Shown: in pieces, positions 17,387 through 24,968 of the stretch
Numbering within the stretch: position 1 is the stretch's first letter
Layout of the letters: each line of letters begins with the position of its first letter
NCBI RefSeq assembly: GCF_900103985.1
Contig: NZ_FNIE01000002.1
Span: 434,001 to 498,000, forward strand
Reading direction: 5' to 3'
From: Actinacidiphila guanduensis
GTDB taxonomy: Bacteria; Actinomycetota; Actinomycetes; Streptomycetales; Streptomycetaceae
DNA length: 64,000 nt
Made by a program: the position numbers and the translations under genes
Notes under the pieces: generated by a model
Seen by the model: only the letters and a program-made list of their open reading frames with translations
What the model was told of the DNA's origin: nothing
Databases searched by the model: none

Positions 17387-17455
17387 GTTGGACCGCTCTG
17401 ACGGGAGTTCGGGAGCGTGCGTTCGGATCGTTCACGCATTGCGGCAGCACGGGCT

Positions 17456-17497
17456 GCTCAGTGACCGGAGGCTCAGCGACCGGTTGCTCAGCGACGG
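17456..17497 (-). repeat. 15-nt tandem repeat across the LysR stop codon
   Basis: Units GCTCAGTGACCGGAG, GCTCAGCGACCGGTT and GCTCAGCGACGG lie head to tail. Read on the LysR strand, each unit contains TGA in the same phase, so the gene ends in three in-frame stops spaced five codons apart. Confidence 0.75.
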
Positions 17498-18339
17498 TAC
17501 GCGGCTGTCGCGATCTGGATGAAGGACCGGATCAACGGGTTGGTGTCGCCCTCGTTCCACACCGCCACCACGTGGCTCGGCGGCATGTCGAGCAGCGGCA
17601 CCACGGCCAGCTCCGCGGGCAGGTCGTGTCCGAGCGGGGCCAGGCCGACCGTGCCGTTCCACAGCACCGCCTGCAGGCATTCCTGGACGGCGCGCACCAC
17701 TGGTCCCCGGCGCGGTCTGCCGCCGTTCCAGTACGACTGCCAGACGGGGTCGGTGCCCTCCGGGAACTGGAACCAGCGGCGGTCGCCCAGTTCGGCCAGC
17801 CGAAGCCCGTCGCGGTCGGCCAGCGGATCGTCCGCGCGCAGCACCACGCCGACCGGATCGCTCCGCAGCGCACGCACCGTCAGAGCGGTCACGTCGAAGG
17901 GTGCCCGGGTCAGCGCGACGTCCACCAGCCCGGCGCGCAGCCCGCAGGTCGGGTCGGTCAGATCGGTGTCGCGGACGCGGATGTCGATGCCGGGGTGGTG
18001 CCGGCGGTAGGCGGCGGCCAGCCTGGCCGCTCCCGGGTCGGTGCCGTCGCCCAGGATGCCGATGGTGATGGTCGCGGCGCCGGCCGCGGCGCTCACGCGT
18101 CCCCGGACGCGGTCGGCATGCTCGAGCAGGGCCCGCGCCTCGTCGAGCAGCACGGTGCCCACCGGAGTGAGCGCGACGCCGGCAGGCGAGCGGACGAAGA
18201 GCAGAGCCCCGACATCGGCCTCCAACTGCTTGATCGCCCGGCTCAGCGGCGGCTGGCTCATGTGCAGCCGGGTGGCGGCCCGGCCGAAGTGGAGTTCCTC
18301 GGCGACCGCCACGAAGTAGCGCAGGGTACGTAGCTCCAC
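17488..18339 (-). CDS. LysR family transcriptional regulator
   Basis: A 283-aa protein. The N-terminal winged HTH is canonical (MELRTLRYFVAVAEELHFGR, SQPPLSRAIKQLE), and a LysR substrate-binding fold follows (TITIGILGDGTDPGAA through LAPLGHDLPAELAVVP). The start is GTG 18337-18339, fixed by the family's conserved ELRTLRYF beginning. It is divergent from a cupin gene 81 nt away, and LysR proteins usually regulate the divergent unit, so the cupin-DoxX pair is the likely target. The 3' end carries three in-phase TGA codons created by a 15-nt tandem repeat. Confidence 0.9.
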   Translation of the reverse strand: MELRTLRYFVAVAEELHFGRAATRLHMSQPPLSRAIKQLEADVGALLFVRSPAGVALTPVGTVLLDEARALLEHADRVRGRVSAAAGAATITIGILGDGTDPGAARLAAAYRRHHPGIDIRVRDTDLTDPTCGLRAGLVDVALTRAPFDVTALTVRALRSDPVGVVLRADDPLADRDGLRLAELGDRRWFQFPEGTDPVWQSYWNGGRPRRGPVVRAVQECLQAVLWNGTVGLAPLGHDLPAELAVVPLLDMPPSHVVAVWNEGDTNPLIRSFIQIATAAYRR

Positions 18340-18420
18340 GCTGCAACGATACCCGCGAGGTATCGGCGGTGCGGGACAGGTCTTGGACAGCCCCGGGGGC
18401 CCGGCGGTGAACTCGTGGGC

Positions 18421-18915
18421 ATGACCGAAGAAGCGAAGACCAGCGAGCCGCAGACTCCCACCGCCGTATCGGTGACGGGTCCCGGTGAGGGCGAGACGAT
18501 CGTTCTGGGTACGACGCGCATGCGGGTGCTGGAGGACGGCAGCCACACCGGGCACCGCCTCGCGATCGCCGAGTCCGTCCTCGCCCCGCACACGCAGGGA
18601 CCGCCGCAGCACCGCCATGCCCGGCACGACGAGGGCTTCTACGTGCTGTCCGGCACCGTGCGGTTCACCGTGGGGGACGAGGATTACGACGCCACCGCGG
18701 GCACGCTCGTGATGGTTCCGCCCGGTGCCCCGCACACCTTCGCCAACCTGACCGACGAACCGGCCGTCATGCTCAGCACATTCACCCCGGACCAGTACGT
18801 GCAGTATTTCCGGGACCTCCAGGAAGCACTCGCCGGCGGCGTGCCGCTGACGCCCCAGGCCAACATCGACGCGATGAGCCGGTACGCGACCGCGCCCGCC
18901 ACGGACCTCGGCTGA
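18421..18915 (+). CDS. Cupin domain protein
   Basis: A 164-aa cytoplasmic protein. A single cupin_2 fold spans about residues 40-115, with the metal-binding pattern QHRHARHDEGFYVLSG (His, His, Glu) and PPGAPHTF (second His motif). The first 30 residues are unstructured. ATG 18421 is chosen; an in-frame GTG lies two codons earlier, and neither has a strong ribosome binding site, so the mRNA may be leaderless or weakly initiated. Such proteins often bind Fe/Mn/Zn and act as dioxygenases or isomerases on small aromatics. It is followed 25 nt later by DoxX, probably in one operon under the divergent LysR. Confidence 0.85.
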   Translation: MTEEAKTSEPQTPTAVSVTGPGEGETIVLGTTRMRVLEDGSHTGHRLAIAESVLAPHTQGPPQHRHARHDEGFYVLSGTVRFTVGDEDYDATAGTLVMVPPGAPHTFANLTDEPAVMLSTFTPDQYVQYFRDLQEALAGGVPLTPQANIDAMSRYATAPATDLG

Positions 18916-18940
18916 GGCTGAGGCTGAGGGTAGGGGAATC

Positions 18941-19300
18941 ATGGACATCGCCTATTGGATCGTCGCGGGGCTGCTCGCCGCCTTCTACGTCTACGCGGGC
19001 ACGCTGAAGGTGATCCGCAGCCGCGATCAACTCCGGCCGATGATGGCCTGGGTCGACCGCATACCGCTGCCTGCCGTCAGGGCGCTGGGGACGGTCGAAA
19101 TACTCGGCGCGATCGGCCTGATCCTGCCGCCGCTGACGGGTATCGCACCCTGGCTGGCGACGGCCGCGGCCATCGGCTTCGTACTCCTGCAGACCGGCGC
19201 GATCGCCGTCCACCTGACCGGCGAAGACCGCCGGATCGCCCTCAACGCCGCCCTCATCGCAACGGCGGCCGTGTCCATCTGGCTGACCACAGGGCTGTGA
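18941..19300 (+). CDS. DoxX-like membrane protein
   Basis: A 119-aa protein with four hydrophobic helices (about residues 3-22, 45-65, 70-90 and 98-117) and the DoxX start pattern IVAGLLAAFYVYAGTLKVI and VEILGAIGLILP. The family comprises small membrane proteins linked to redox and membrane-associated oxidoreductase complexes. ATG 18941 has AGGGGAA 4 nt upstream. A 6-nt GGCTGA repeat (three copies) fills the gap after the cupin stop. Co-transcription with the cupin gene is likely. Confidence 0.83.
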   Translation: MDIAYWIVAGLLAAFYVYAGTLKVIRSRDQLRPMMAWVDRIPLPAVRALGTVEILGAIGLILPPLTGIAPWLATAAAIGFVLLQTGAIAVHLTGEDRRIALNAALIATAAVSIWLTTGL

Positions 19301-19373
19301 CCGAGCCCAGGCTGTGAGCGGGCGGATGCGGCGACTACGGGACCGGCCGCCCTCCGCCCGCTGTCATTGACAC

Positions 19374-19497
19374 CTGCCCGTAGAGGGTGGCCAGGTCGAT
19401 CAACCGGACGGCGGGGTCCGCTGCCGCGGCGTGCGCCTTGTCGTTGAAGCCGGCTCCGCTGAAGCACATGAGCCGCGTGTTGGTGGTGTCATAGCGG
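19374..19497 (-). pseudogene. Duplicated 3' fragment of the island ATPase gene
   Basis: Read on the minus strand this encodes RYDTTNTRLMCFSGAGF and DKAHAAAADPAVRLIDL, which matches the C-terminus of the intact ATPase at 22897-24420 (22942-23068). The two DNA copies agree at roughly nine of ten positions, with a 3-nt indel. Homology starts sharply at the CCGCTATGAC edge (19497), and no upstream part of the gene is present. It is an orphan gene tail marking one edge of the accessory island. Confidence 0.85.
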
Positions 19498-19524
19498 TTC
19501 ACGAAAGCGTGAGGCTGGGGAGCT

Positions 19525-19552
19525 GGACCGCTGTTTTCTTCATGTGCGGTCC
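19525..19552 (-). terminator. Hairpin after the SnoaL-like gene
   Basis: GGACCGC / GCGGTCC arms around a 14-nt loop containing a TTTTCTT run, starting 6 nt past the SnoaL-like stop codon. Confidence 0.45.
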
Positions 19553-19558
19553 GGTCTT

Positions 19559-19951
19559 TCACGCAGCCAGCTGCCTGCGCAATGCCTCCGCGTCGTGGAC
19601 GTTCGTCATGTGCACGAACCGACCATCACGGATGTGGTAGACGGCGAACTCCACGATTTCGAAGGAGGCTCCGGAGGGCGCCACACCCAGCCACTCCTTG
19701 ACGGGCGTGCCGGTATTCAGTAGGCGCACAGCCAGGTGGCCGCCGTCTACGGAAAGCTCCTGAATCTCCCAGTGCAGGTCCGGAACCGTGTTCCCGAGGT
19801 CGGTCAGCGCCGAAACGATCAGATCAGCTGTAACGGCGTCGCCGAAGTACGTGAGGTCGTCGCTGAGGAAGTCTCGAACGCGGGCGAAGTCGTGAGCATT
19901 GAGCGTCTCGATGTAACGCGCATAGAAGGCGCGCAGGTCAGTGTCGGACAT
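19559..19951 (-). CDS. SnoaL-like/NTF2-fold protein
   Basis: A 130-aa cytoplasmic protein with the SnoaL/ester cyclase pattern: [30 protein letters not shown], a middle [20 protein letters not shown] and the ending [23 protein letters not shown]2-fold members bind hydrophobic or polyketide-like substrates; the specific activity is unknown. ATG 19951 has AGGA 5 nt upstream. It is divergent from an AraC regulator with a palindrome between the two starts, so AraC control is likely. Codon usage is less GC-biased than in the core genes, which fits acquired DNA. Confidence 0.82.
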   Translation of the reverse strand: MSDTDLRAFYARYIETLNAHDFARVRDFLSDDLTYFGDAVTADLIVSALTDLGNTVPDLHWEIQELSVDGGHLAVRLLNTGTPVKEWLGVAPSGASFEIVEFAVYHIRDGRFVHMTNVHDAEALRRQLAA

Positions 19952-19983
19952 GGTTCCTCGCTTGGTGGTGGTCCAGAGCCTTA

Positions 19984-19996
19984 CTGGTCTCACCAG
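19984..19996. promoter_or_regulatory. Operator-like palindrome in the SnoaL/AraC divergent promoter
   Basis: CTGGT-CTC-ACCAG lies between the two divergent starts. A -10-like TACGAT (20015-20020) precedes the AraC GTG by 7 nt. The palindrome resembles a DasR half-site pair shortened by one base, but its position suggests a local AraC operator. Confidence 0.4.
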
Positions 19997-20027
19997 CTTC
20001 ACCCGACCCGATGTTACGATCCATAAC

Positions 20028-21041
20028 GTGTCGTCCATGGTTCTTCACCGATCGTCCAGCGCGCCGACCGTGGCGCCCTCCGATCCGGTGGCCGACGCGA
20101 TCGGCCTCTTGCGACCTCGGACCGAGGCCCACCCCGGCCTGCATGCCGCAGCGCCTTGGGCGGTACAGTTCGACGCCTTTGACTTTGTCAAGATCGGATG
20201 CGCGGTTCGCGGCGCGTGCTGGCTGGTAGTGGAAGGACGTGAGCCTCTGCATCTGGAGGAAGGCGACTTCTTCCTCCTGACCTCTCCCGGCCCGCACGCT
20301 CTCGCCAGTTCACTGACCGCGACGCCCCGACCCGGCCGAGAATTGTTCGAGAGTGCCTCGCAAGGCGTCGCACGGCTTGGTGCCGAGGCCGACGAGGTCA
20401 ACTACGTGTGCATGGCGTCCCTATGGTTCGACGAGGCCAATGCTCCACTCCTGCTGGAGATCCTGCCCTCGCTCGTGCACCTGCCGGCGAAGAATCCCCT
20501 GATTCGCCAAGTTGCCTACGTAACCGAACTGTTGGGGCTCGAGGTCGAGAGCAGAGCTGTAGGACGGTCCCTGGTCCTGGACCATCTCGCACAGATCATG
20601 TTCGTTCATGTGATCAGAGCACACGTCGCACAAACCGACCGGCCCGCCGGATGGCTGGGAGCACTCGGCGATGACGGAATCGGCGCAGCGCTCCGCGCCA
20701 TGCACGCCGACGTGGCCTACCGCTGGACCCTTCGTGAACTCGCGGACATCAGCAATCTTTCTCGATCCGCTTTCGCGGCCAAGTTCAAGAAAGAGGTCGG
20801 CGTCGCACCCCTGAAATACCTGATCCAGTGGAGGATGAGCCTCGCCCGTGACGCACTTCGCCGTGACACGCATTCCATCTCCGAACTGGCCTTTGCAACC
20901 GGATATGAGTCGGAGAGTGCGTTCAGCACGGCGTTTCACCGTGTCGTAGGCGTTTCGCCGCGGCAGTTCCGCGACGACGCACGGCGTGCTGCAAGTGGCC
21001 TCGTCGAACGCGAAGGCGGGCAAATGCCGGTTGGCCGGTAG
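20028..21041 (+). CDS. AraC family transcriptional regulator
   Basis: A 337-aa protein. The N-terminus is a cupin_6-type sensor (about residues 15-200, e.g. [18 protein letters not shown]). The C-terminus is a double HTH_18 domain ([20 protein letters not shown] and [20 protein letters not shown], then [13 protein letters not shown]). No Shine-Dalgarno sequence precedes GTG 20028, and TACGAT ends 7 nt before it, so the mRNA is probably leaderless; ATG 20037 is the alternative. It is divergent from the SnoaL-like gene, its likely target. Base composition is more AT-rich than in neighbouring core genes. Confidence 0.87.
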   Translation: MSSMVLHRSSSAPTVAPSDPVADAIGLLRPRTEAHPGLHAAAPWAVQFDAFDFVKIGCAVRGACWLVVEGREPLHLEEGDFFLLTSPGPHALASSLTATPRPGRELFESASQGVARLGAEADEVNYVCMASLWFDEANAPLLLEILPSLVHLPAKNPLIRQVAYVTELLGLEVESRAVGRSLVLDHLAQIMFVHVIRAHVAQTDRPAGWLGALGDDGIGAALRAMHADVAYRWTLRELADISNLSRSAFAAKFKKEVGVAPLKYLIQWRMSLARDALRRDTHSISELAFATGYESESAFSTAFHRVVGVSPRQFRDDARRAASGLVEREGGQMPVGR

Positions 21042-21803
21042 GCCGAGCCGGTTCTGTGGCGACGGTCACTGCCCCTTTGAACATGCCAGTGCCGAAGAAC
21101 GTGATCGGGCGCGTGCGAGTTGGCTGATGGCCTTCCTAGTCGGTAGGCGATCAAGGCCGGTGACCGGCATCACCGGTCGATGCTGGCCCGCCACGGGGAC
21201 AATCCCGCCGATCTTGACGGGGACCCACCCCATACACAATCTCCGCCGACACCCGCAGTCGCGCCACCGCCGCGACCGGCATGCCCTACCCGAGCAGAGC
21301 GGCGGCCTCGCACCACACCGCCTCACGCGCGACCAGGCGGTCAACCGCCAGCGTCCGGGTGCCTCACCCGCCCCGCCTCGCGACCGACCGACCGACACCA
21401 CGGCGTCACGCCGAACCGAACCCCGAAAGCCGGCGCTTCGTGCACCCGGGGGTTACGTGACCTTGCCTGGCGCGCGATCAGTGGAGCTCACCCGTTTCCC
21501 TGGTCCTGGCGGGTGGGGAGTTCGTGAGCCGGACGGGATGTGTGGCCGAGTCGATGCCATGGCGGCGTCGCACGCGCACGGTGGTAGCCGCGGCCTTCCA
21601 TACCGCCGATCAGGACTTCAGCCGTCCGGTGGGCATCGGCGTCGATGATCGGTCCGGTCGCGGCACCTGTCCATGCGTACCACCGCCGACCTGCGAATCC
21701 CGGAGGTGCTACGAGCACGAGAGTTCCGAGTGCCCGGGTTGCCCCTTCGATCGAGGGGCGAGCCGAAGCGTGACTCGTGAGATCGTTACCATCGGTACGG
21801 TTG
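21042..21803. other. Island stretch without a convincing gene
   Basis: About 760 nt with no frame that shows family motifs plus a start and ribosome binding site. Several short frames on both strands have patches of ordinary-looking protein (for example minus-strand VAPPGFAGRRWYAWTGAA near 21620-21700), which may be debris of decayed genes. Composition is lower in GC than the flanking core. Confidence 0.5.
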
Positions 21804-21839
21804 CGAATATTTCGAATACTGCGGATACTGCGATTACTA
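21804..21839 (+). repeat. Four 9-nt iterons before the HTH/PIN operon
   Basis: Head-to-tail units CGAATATTT, CGAATACTG, CGGATACTG and CGATTACTA, 18 nt upstream of the antitoxin ATG. Position and periodicity suggest promoter-proximal binding sites for the HTH antitoxin (autoregulation); the AT-rich units may also contain the -10 element. Confidence 0.6.
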
Positions 21840-21856
21840 GGGGAAGGAGTGTCCAC

Positions 21857-22321
21857 ATGGCTGCAGCAACAGAGGGCCGCAAGATCGCTCCCGGGACGGT
21901 CGACGCCGGAAGCGCGCAGCGAGCCCTGCGCAGGATCCGCGACTATCTCGCCCACAGCACCGACGCCACCACCGACATCACCATCCTCGGTGAACACGGT
22001 GACGACGATCCGCTCGTTCTGCCCCGGGCTACCGTCGAGATGTTCGCAACGATGCTTGCCGCGCTTGCCAACGGCCAGGGTGTTCAGCTCATGCCGGTCA
22101 ACGCCATGCTGACCACGCAGCAGGCAGCAGACATGCTGAACGTCTCGCGGCCCTACCTGATCGGGCTCCTGGAGAGGGGCGAGATCCCGTTCGAACTCGT
22201 CGGTCGGCACAGGCGTGTCACTTTCAACGACGTCATGGAGTACAAGCGCAAGGACGACCGCGACCGCAAGGCCGCGGCCGACTCCCTCACCAGCCTCGAC
22301 GAAGAGCTGGGGCTCCTCTGA
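21857..22321 (+). CDS. Excisionase-type HTH protein, probable antitoxin
   Basis: A 154-aa protein. The C-terminal half holds a MerR/excisionase-like helix-turn-helix (TTQQAADMLNVSRPYLIGLL, then ERGEIPFELVGRHRRV) and ends in an acidic/basic tail. The N-terminal half (about residues 1-80) is helical and includes RRIRDYLAHSTDATTDITIL. ATG 21857 has GAAGGAG 8 nt upstream. The next gene, a PIN-domain protein, starts 1 nt after this stop, so the two are translationally coupled. In this arrangement the HTH protein normally neutralises the PIN nuclease and represses the operon. Upstream 9-nt iterons are candidate binding sites. Confidence 0.85.
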   Translation: MAAATEGRKIAPGTVDAGSAQRALRRIRDYLAHSTDATTDITILGEHGDDDPLVLPRATVEMFATMLAALANGQGVQLMPVNAMLTTQQAADMLNVSRPYLIGLLERGEIPFELVGRHRRVTFNDVMEYKRKDDRDRKAAADSLTSLDEELGLL

Positions 22322-22322
22322 T

Positions 22323-22889
22323 ATGGCCTTCGTTGTCCTGTATGACGCCAACGTGCTCTACCCCAACACCGTCAGGGATCTGCTGATCCGCCTGGCCCGG
22401 CACGGCATCGTCCAAGCCAAGTGGACCGAGCAGATCCTTGACGAGGTGCAGGAGGCACTGCGGCGCAACGGTGTCGGAGATGAGGAGAAGCGCACAGAGC
22501 TCCGCAGTCGTATGAACGCAGCGGTACGGGACTGCCTGGTCACCGGCTACGAGTCGCTCATCGAGGGACTCAAACTGCCGGACCCGAACGACCGGCACGT
22601 GCTCGCCGCGGCCATCAAGAGTGGCGCACAGGTCATCGTGACGGACAACCGTAAGGACTTCCCGGCCGACTACCTCACCAATTGGGACATCGAACGCAAG
22701 ACGGCCGACGACTTCGTCATGGACTTGATCGACCTGGACGACCGGGTCGTCTACGGCTGTGTGATGGAGATAGCGAACAGCCGTACACGGAAGCCGGTCA
22801 CTTTCGATGACGTCTTGGACCAGTTGGAGAGGTCGCAGTTGATCGGGGCGGTGAGCATGCTTCGCAGCGGCCCGAATTCAGGCGTCTGA
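22323..22889 (+). CDS. PIN-domain ribonuclease, probable toxin
   Basis: A 188-aa protein. PIN acidic residues are visible: Asp8 (LYDANVLYP), Asp87/Asp90 (LPDPNDRHVLAAA) and Asp108 (VIVTDNRKDF). The last 60 residues form a helical extension beyond the usual VapC length, as in the longer PIN_3 proteins paired with excisionase-like antitoxins. PIN toxins cleave tRNA, rRNA or mRNA using Mg2+/Mn2+. The start is 1 nt after the antitoxin stop. The stop lies 7 nt from the stop of the convergent island ATPase. Substrate RNA is not predictable from the sequence. Confidence 0.86.
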   Translation: MAFVVLYDANVLYPNTVRDLLIRLARHGIVQAKWTEQILDEVQEALRRNGVGDEEKRTELRSRMNAAVRDCLVTGYESLIEGLKLPDPNDRHVLAAAIKSGAQVIVTDNRKDFPADYLTNWDIERKTADDFVMDLIDLDDRVVYGCVMEIANSRTRKPVTFDDVLDQLERSQLIGAVSMLRSGPNSGV

Positions 22890-22896
22890 GACAATG

Positions 22897-24420
22897 TCAG
22901 CGCGGTGGAACGTTCCCGGCAGACTGGTCCGACGATGATGCCTGGCCGTAGAGAATGGGCAGATCGATCAACCGGACGGCGGGGTCGGCTGCTGCTGCGG
23001 CGTGCGCCTTGTCGTTGAAGCCGGCTCCGCTGAAGCACATGAGCTGCGTGTTTGTGGTGTCATAGCGGCCCGTCAGAGTGACCAGGTCGCGGATGTGCCG
23101 AAGACGTTCGATGTGAGCAGCACCCATGATGTCGTTCCATTTGGCCTCTCCGACGGCCAGGAGCGGCGGCTTCTCGCCATCGGCGATCCCGATCACCGCC
23201 ACGTCGACCTCATGACCGGTTTTGGCTTTGGGGTCGTGGACGACGCCTTGTCCGACGCGGGCGGGCAGGCCGCCGAGGAGCTCGGGGTCGGCGTGATGCA
23301 GCGCCCAGTCGCGGCAGACCTGCTCGAAGTGCGGTCCGAGAACGTTGCTGACGAAGCGGCGCCGACTGGCCTGCCAGACCCTTGCTGCACTGCCCGGGCG
23401 TTCGAGCTGGTCCCAGACCGGCCGCATGATCGCGTGGTAGAAGCCGATCAGCGGTTCGGAGATGCGATAGGTGGGCCTGTTGTCGCGGAAGACGTCAGCA
23501 TCCCGGTGGAGCAACCCGGCGTCTTCGAGGACGTTGATGGGGTGCGCGATGTCAGTGGCCTTCCGTTCCAGGTAGCCGGCCATGCCCGCGCGGGTGGCGT
23601 TGCCGTCCGCGACGGCGGCCAGGACGGACAGGTACAGAGCGGTATCCCGCAGGTCGGGCTCTTCGGTCAGCAGATAGCGCGCCTCACGGAAGAGAGGAGT
23701 TTCCGGATTGAGTACGGTGCGGACGACCCAGGCGTCGAAGTCGTCCGGGCCCTTCGGGCTGTCCCCGCGTGCGAACTCGCGCCGGTATGCGGGAGTGCCG
23801 CCCACGATCGCGTTCACCTTCATGGCCAGGTGGGGATCGGAAATGTCCCAGAACTCGGCGGCGAGACGGTGGTCGAGGGGACGGACGACCAACTCCAGTC
23901 CGGCCCGTCCGCGCAGTGGGGCACTGCCAGACAGCAGCCGGCCCATGAAGGGCAGGGCCGATCCGCACAGCAGCAGCCGGGTACGGGAGCCGGCGCGCTG
24001 GTCACGCAGAGGCCGCAGCGCCTCCTGGACGATCGACGGCAGCTCCGGGTTGGCCTTGACGAGGTACGGAAACTCGTCGATCACCACGGGGACAGGACTC
24101 TCGGCGTCGAGTGCGAGCAGTGCATCGACGGCCTCTGACCAGTTGGCGAAGTGGAACGGGCTGGCAGGGCGGACGTGAGCGGTCAGCGCCGCGCTGATCC
24201 GCCGCAGCGACTCGGCGTCGGCGGCCTCGGTCGCACCGAAGTAGAATCCTCCGGCGGCGCGGCAGGCGGCATCCAGCAGGAACGTCTTGCCCTGGCGACG
24301 ACGCCCGGAGACCACGCCCAGGGTCGCTCCTGGCTGAGGATCGGTGATGAACCGGCTCAGCGCCGACCACTCGTGGTCCCGGTCGAACATGTCGGCGGGC
24401 TTGTCCATGGCCCGCCCCAT
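22897..24420 (-). CDS. Archaeal-type ATPase with DUF234-like C-terminus
   Basis: A 507-aa protein. A STAND/archaeal ATPase module carries Walker A GRRRQGKT (residues 39-46) and Walker B VPVVIDEFPYL (about 108-118). It is followed by a winged-helix part (GMAGYLERKATDIAHPINVL) and a DUF234-like region with a nuclease-fold hint (DVAVIGI ... VGEAKW, about 415-440). This family is common in mobile and accessory loci; the role is unclear (possible DNA-targeting or regulatory ATPase). ATG 24420 is used; ATG 24408 is the alternative. A perfect 8-bp-arm palindrome sits directly upstream. Its 3' end is duplicated at 19374-19497. Confidence 0.82.
   Translation of the reverse strand: MGRAMDKPADMFDRDHEWSALSRFITDPQPGATLGVVSGRRRQGKTFLLDAACRAAGGFYFGATEAADAESLRRISAALTAHVRPASPFHFANWSEAVDALLALDAESPVPVVIDEFPYLVKANPELPSIVQEALRPLRDQRAGSRTRLLLCGSALPFMGRLLSGSAPLRGRAGLELVVRPLDHRLAAEFWDISDPHLAMKVNAIVGGTPAYRREFARGDSPKGPDDFDAWVVRTVLNPETPLFREARYLLTEEPDLRDTALYLSVLAAVADGNATRAGMAGYLERKATDIAHPINVLEDAGLLHRDADVFRDNRPTYRISEPLIGFYHAIMRPVWDQLERPGSAARVWQASRRRFVSNVLGPHFEQVCRDWALHHADPELLGGLPARVGQGVVHDPKAKTGHEVDVAVIGIADGEKPPLLAVGEAKWNDIMGAAHIERLRHIRDLVTLTGRYDTTNTQLMCFSGAGFNDKAHAAAAADPAVRLIDLPILYGQASSSDQSAGNVPPR
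22942..23068. repeat. Direct repeat partner of 19374-19497
   Basis: Inside the 3' end of the island ATPase gene; same orientation and about 90% identical to the orphan copy 3.57 kb upstream. It defines the right-hand member of a direct-repeat pair bracketing the SnoaL/AraC/toxin-antitoxin segment. Confidence 0.8.
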
Positions 24421-24421
24421 A

Positions 24422-24443
24422 TAGAGAAGTACGTCTCTATAAA
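24422..24443. promoter_or_regulatory. Perfect palindrome at the island ATPase start
   Basis: TATAGAGA-N6-TCTCTATA, centred 13 nt upstream of the ATG at 24420. It is AT-rich in an otherwise GC-rich context and is well placed to be an operator overlapping the promoter of a leaderless or short-leader transcript. Confidence 0.6.
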
Positions 24444-24583
24444 GCGTACCCCTATATCTGCATGGTTGCGGCGCGTACCCGCGGTCCGCGGGCTCCGTGC
24501 CCTCCGGGGTGCGCGCAGATGGATCACGGCAAATGTCGCTGATGTCGGAGATGAGCAAGACTGGAAGTGAGACCGGAGAATGC

Positions 24584-24620
24584 CGAAGACCCCGGCCGCT
24601 GGAGCGGTCCGGGGTCTTCG
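24584..24620 (-). terminator. Hairpin downstream of tRNA-Ser
   Basis: Perfect 12-bp stem CGAAGACCCCGG / CCGGGGTCTTCG with a 13-nt loop, starting 21 nt beyond the tRNA 3' end on the minus strand. Confidence 0.75.
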
Positions 24621-24640
24621 TTCTGGCTGGTCAGCCGGTG

Positions 24641-24725
24641 CGGAGGATACGAGATTCGAACTCGTGAGGGGTTGCCCCCAACACGCTTTCCAAGCGTGCG
24701 CCCTAGGCCTCTAGGCGAATCCTCC
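24641..24725 (-). tRNA. tRNA-Ser (anticodon GGA)
   Basis: An 85-nt class II tRNA. The acceptor stem is GGAGGAT/ATCCTCC with G73, the anticodon loop is TTGGAAA with GGA at 24689-24691, the long variable arm is GTTGGGGGCAACCCCTC, and the T arm is ACGAG-TTCGAAT-CTCGT. CCA is not encoded. It reads UCC/UCU serine codons. It is separated from the SRP RNA by about 70 nt on the opposite strand. Confidence 0.95.
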
Positions 24726-24796
24726 GGGGGAGACATTACAGGGTGGAGGGGGGTGGGAGCGAACTCGTTCGCGGGGTGGGGGTGGGGTAGGGTTGG

Positions 24797-24888
24797 GCGC
24801 AGCCCCTCACGTGGCGCTATCTCGCTGAACTCCCCCAGGGCCGGAAGGCAGCAAGGGTAGGTGGGCTCTGGCGGGTGCGTGGGGGGTC
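24797..24888 (+). ncRNA. ffs: Small signal recognition particle RNA (4.5S type)
   Basis: The conserved SRP helix-8 core is present: CAGGGCCGGAAGGCAGCAAG followed by GGTAGGTGGGCTCTGG, containing the GGAA tetraloop and the symmetric/asymmetric loops bound by Ffh. Flanking arms CCCCTCACG and CGTGGGGGG close the hairpin. The ends are approximate. It lies just upstream of dnaX, a common actinobacterial arrangement. Confidence 0.93.
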
Positions 24889-24968
24889 TTCGCGTGTCGC
24901 ACCCCCGTAAAAGCCCCCCACCGCGGCTCGGGGTCCGCTTGTCGGTGGGCGCCGATAGGCTCGTACTC

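Noticed and set aside
21042..21803. Several 60-220 codon frames in the island gap
   Set aside because: None combines a start, ribosome binding site and recognisable domain; patches of protein-like sequence are better explained as debris.
24900..24968. Upstream extension of DnaX by 36 codons
   Set aside because: The added residues overlap the SRP RNA end and are unlike any DnaX N-terminus; MSLALYRRYRP is the conserved start.
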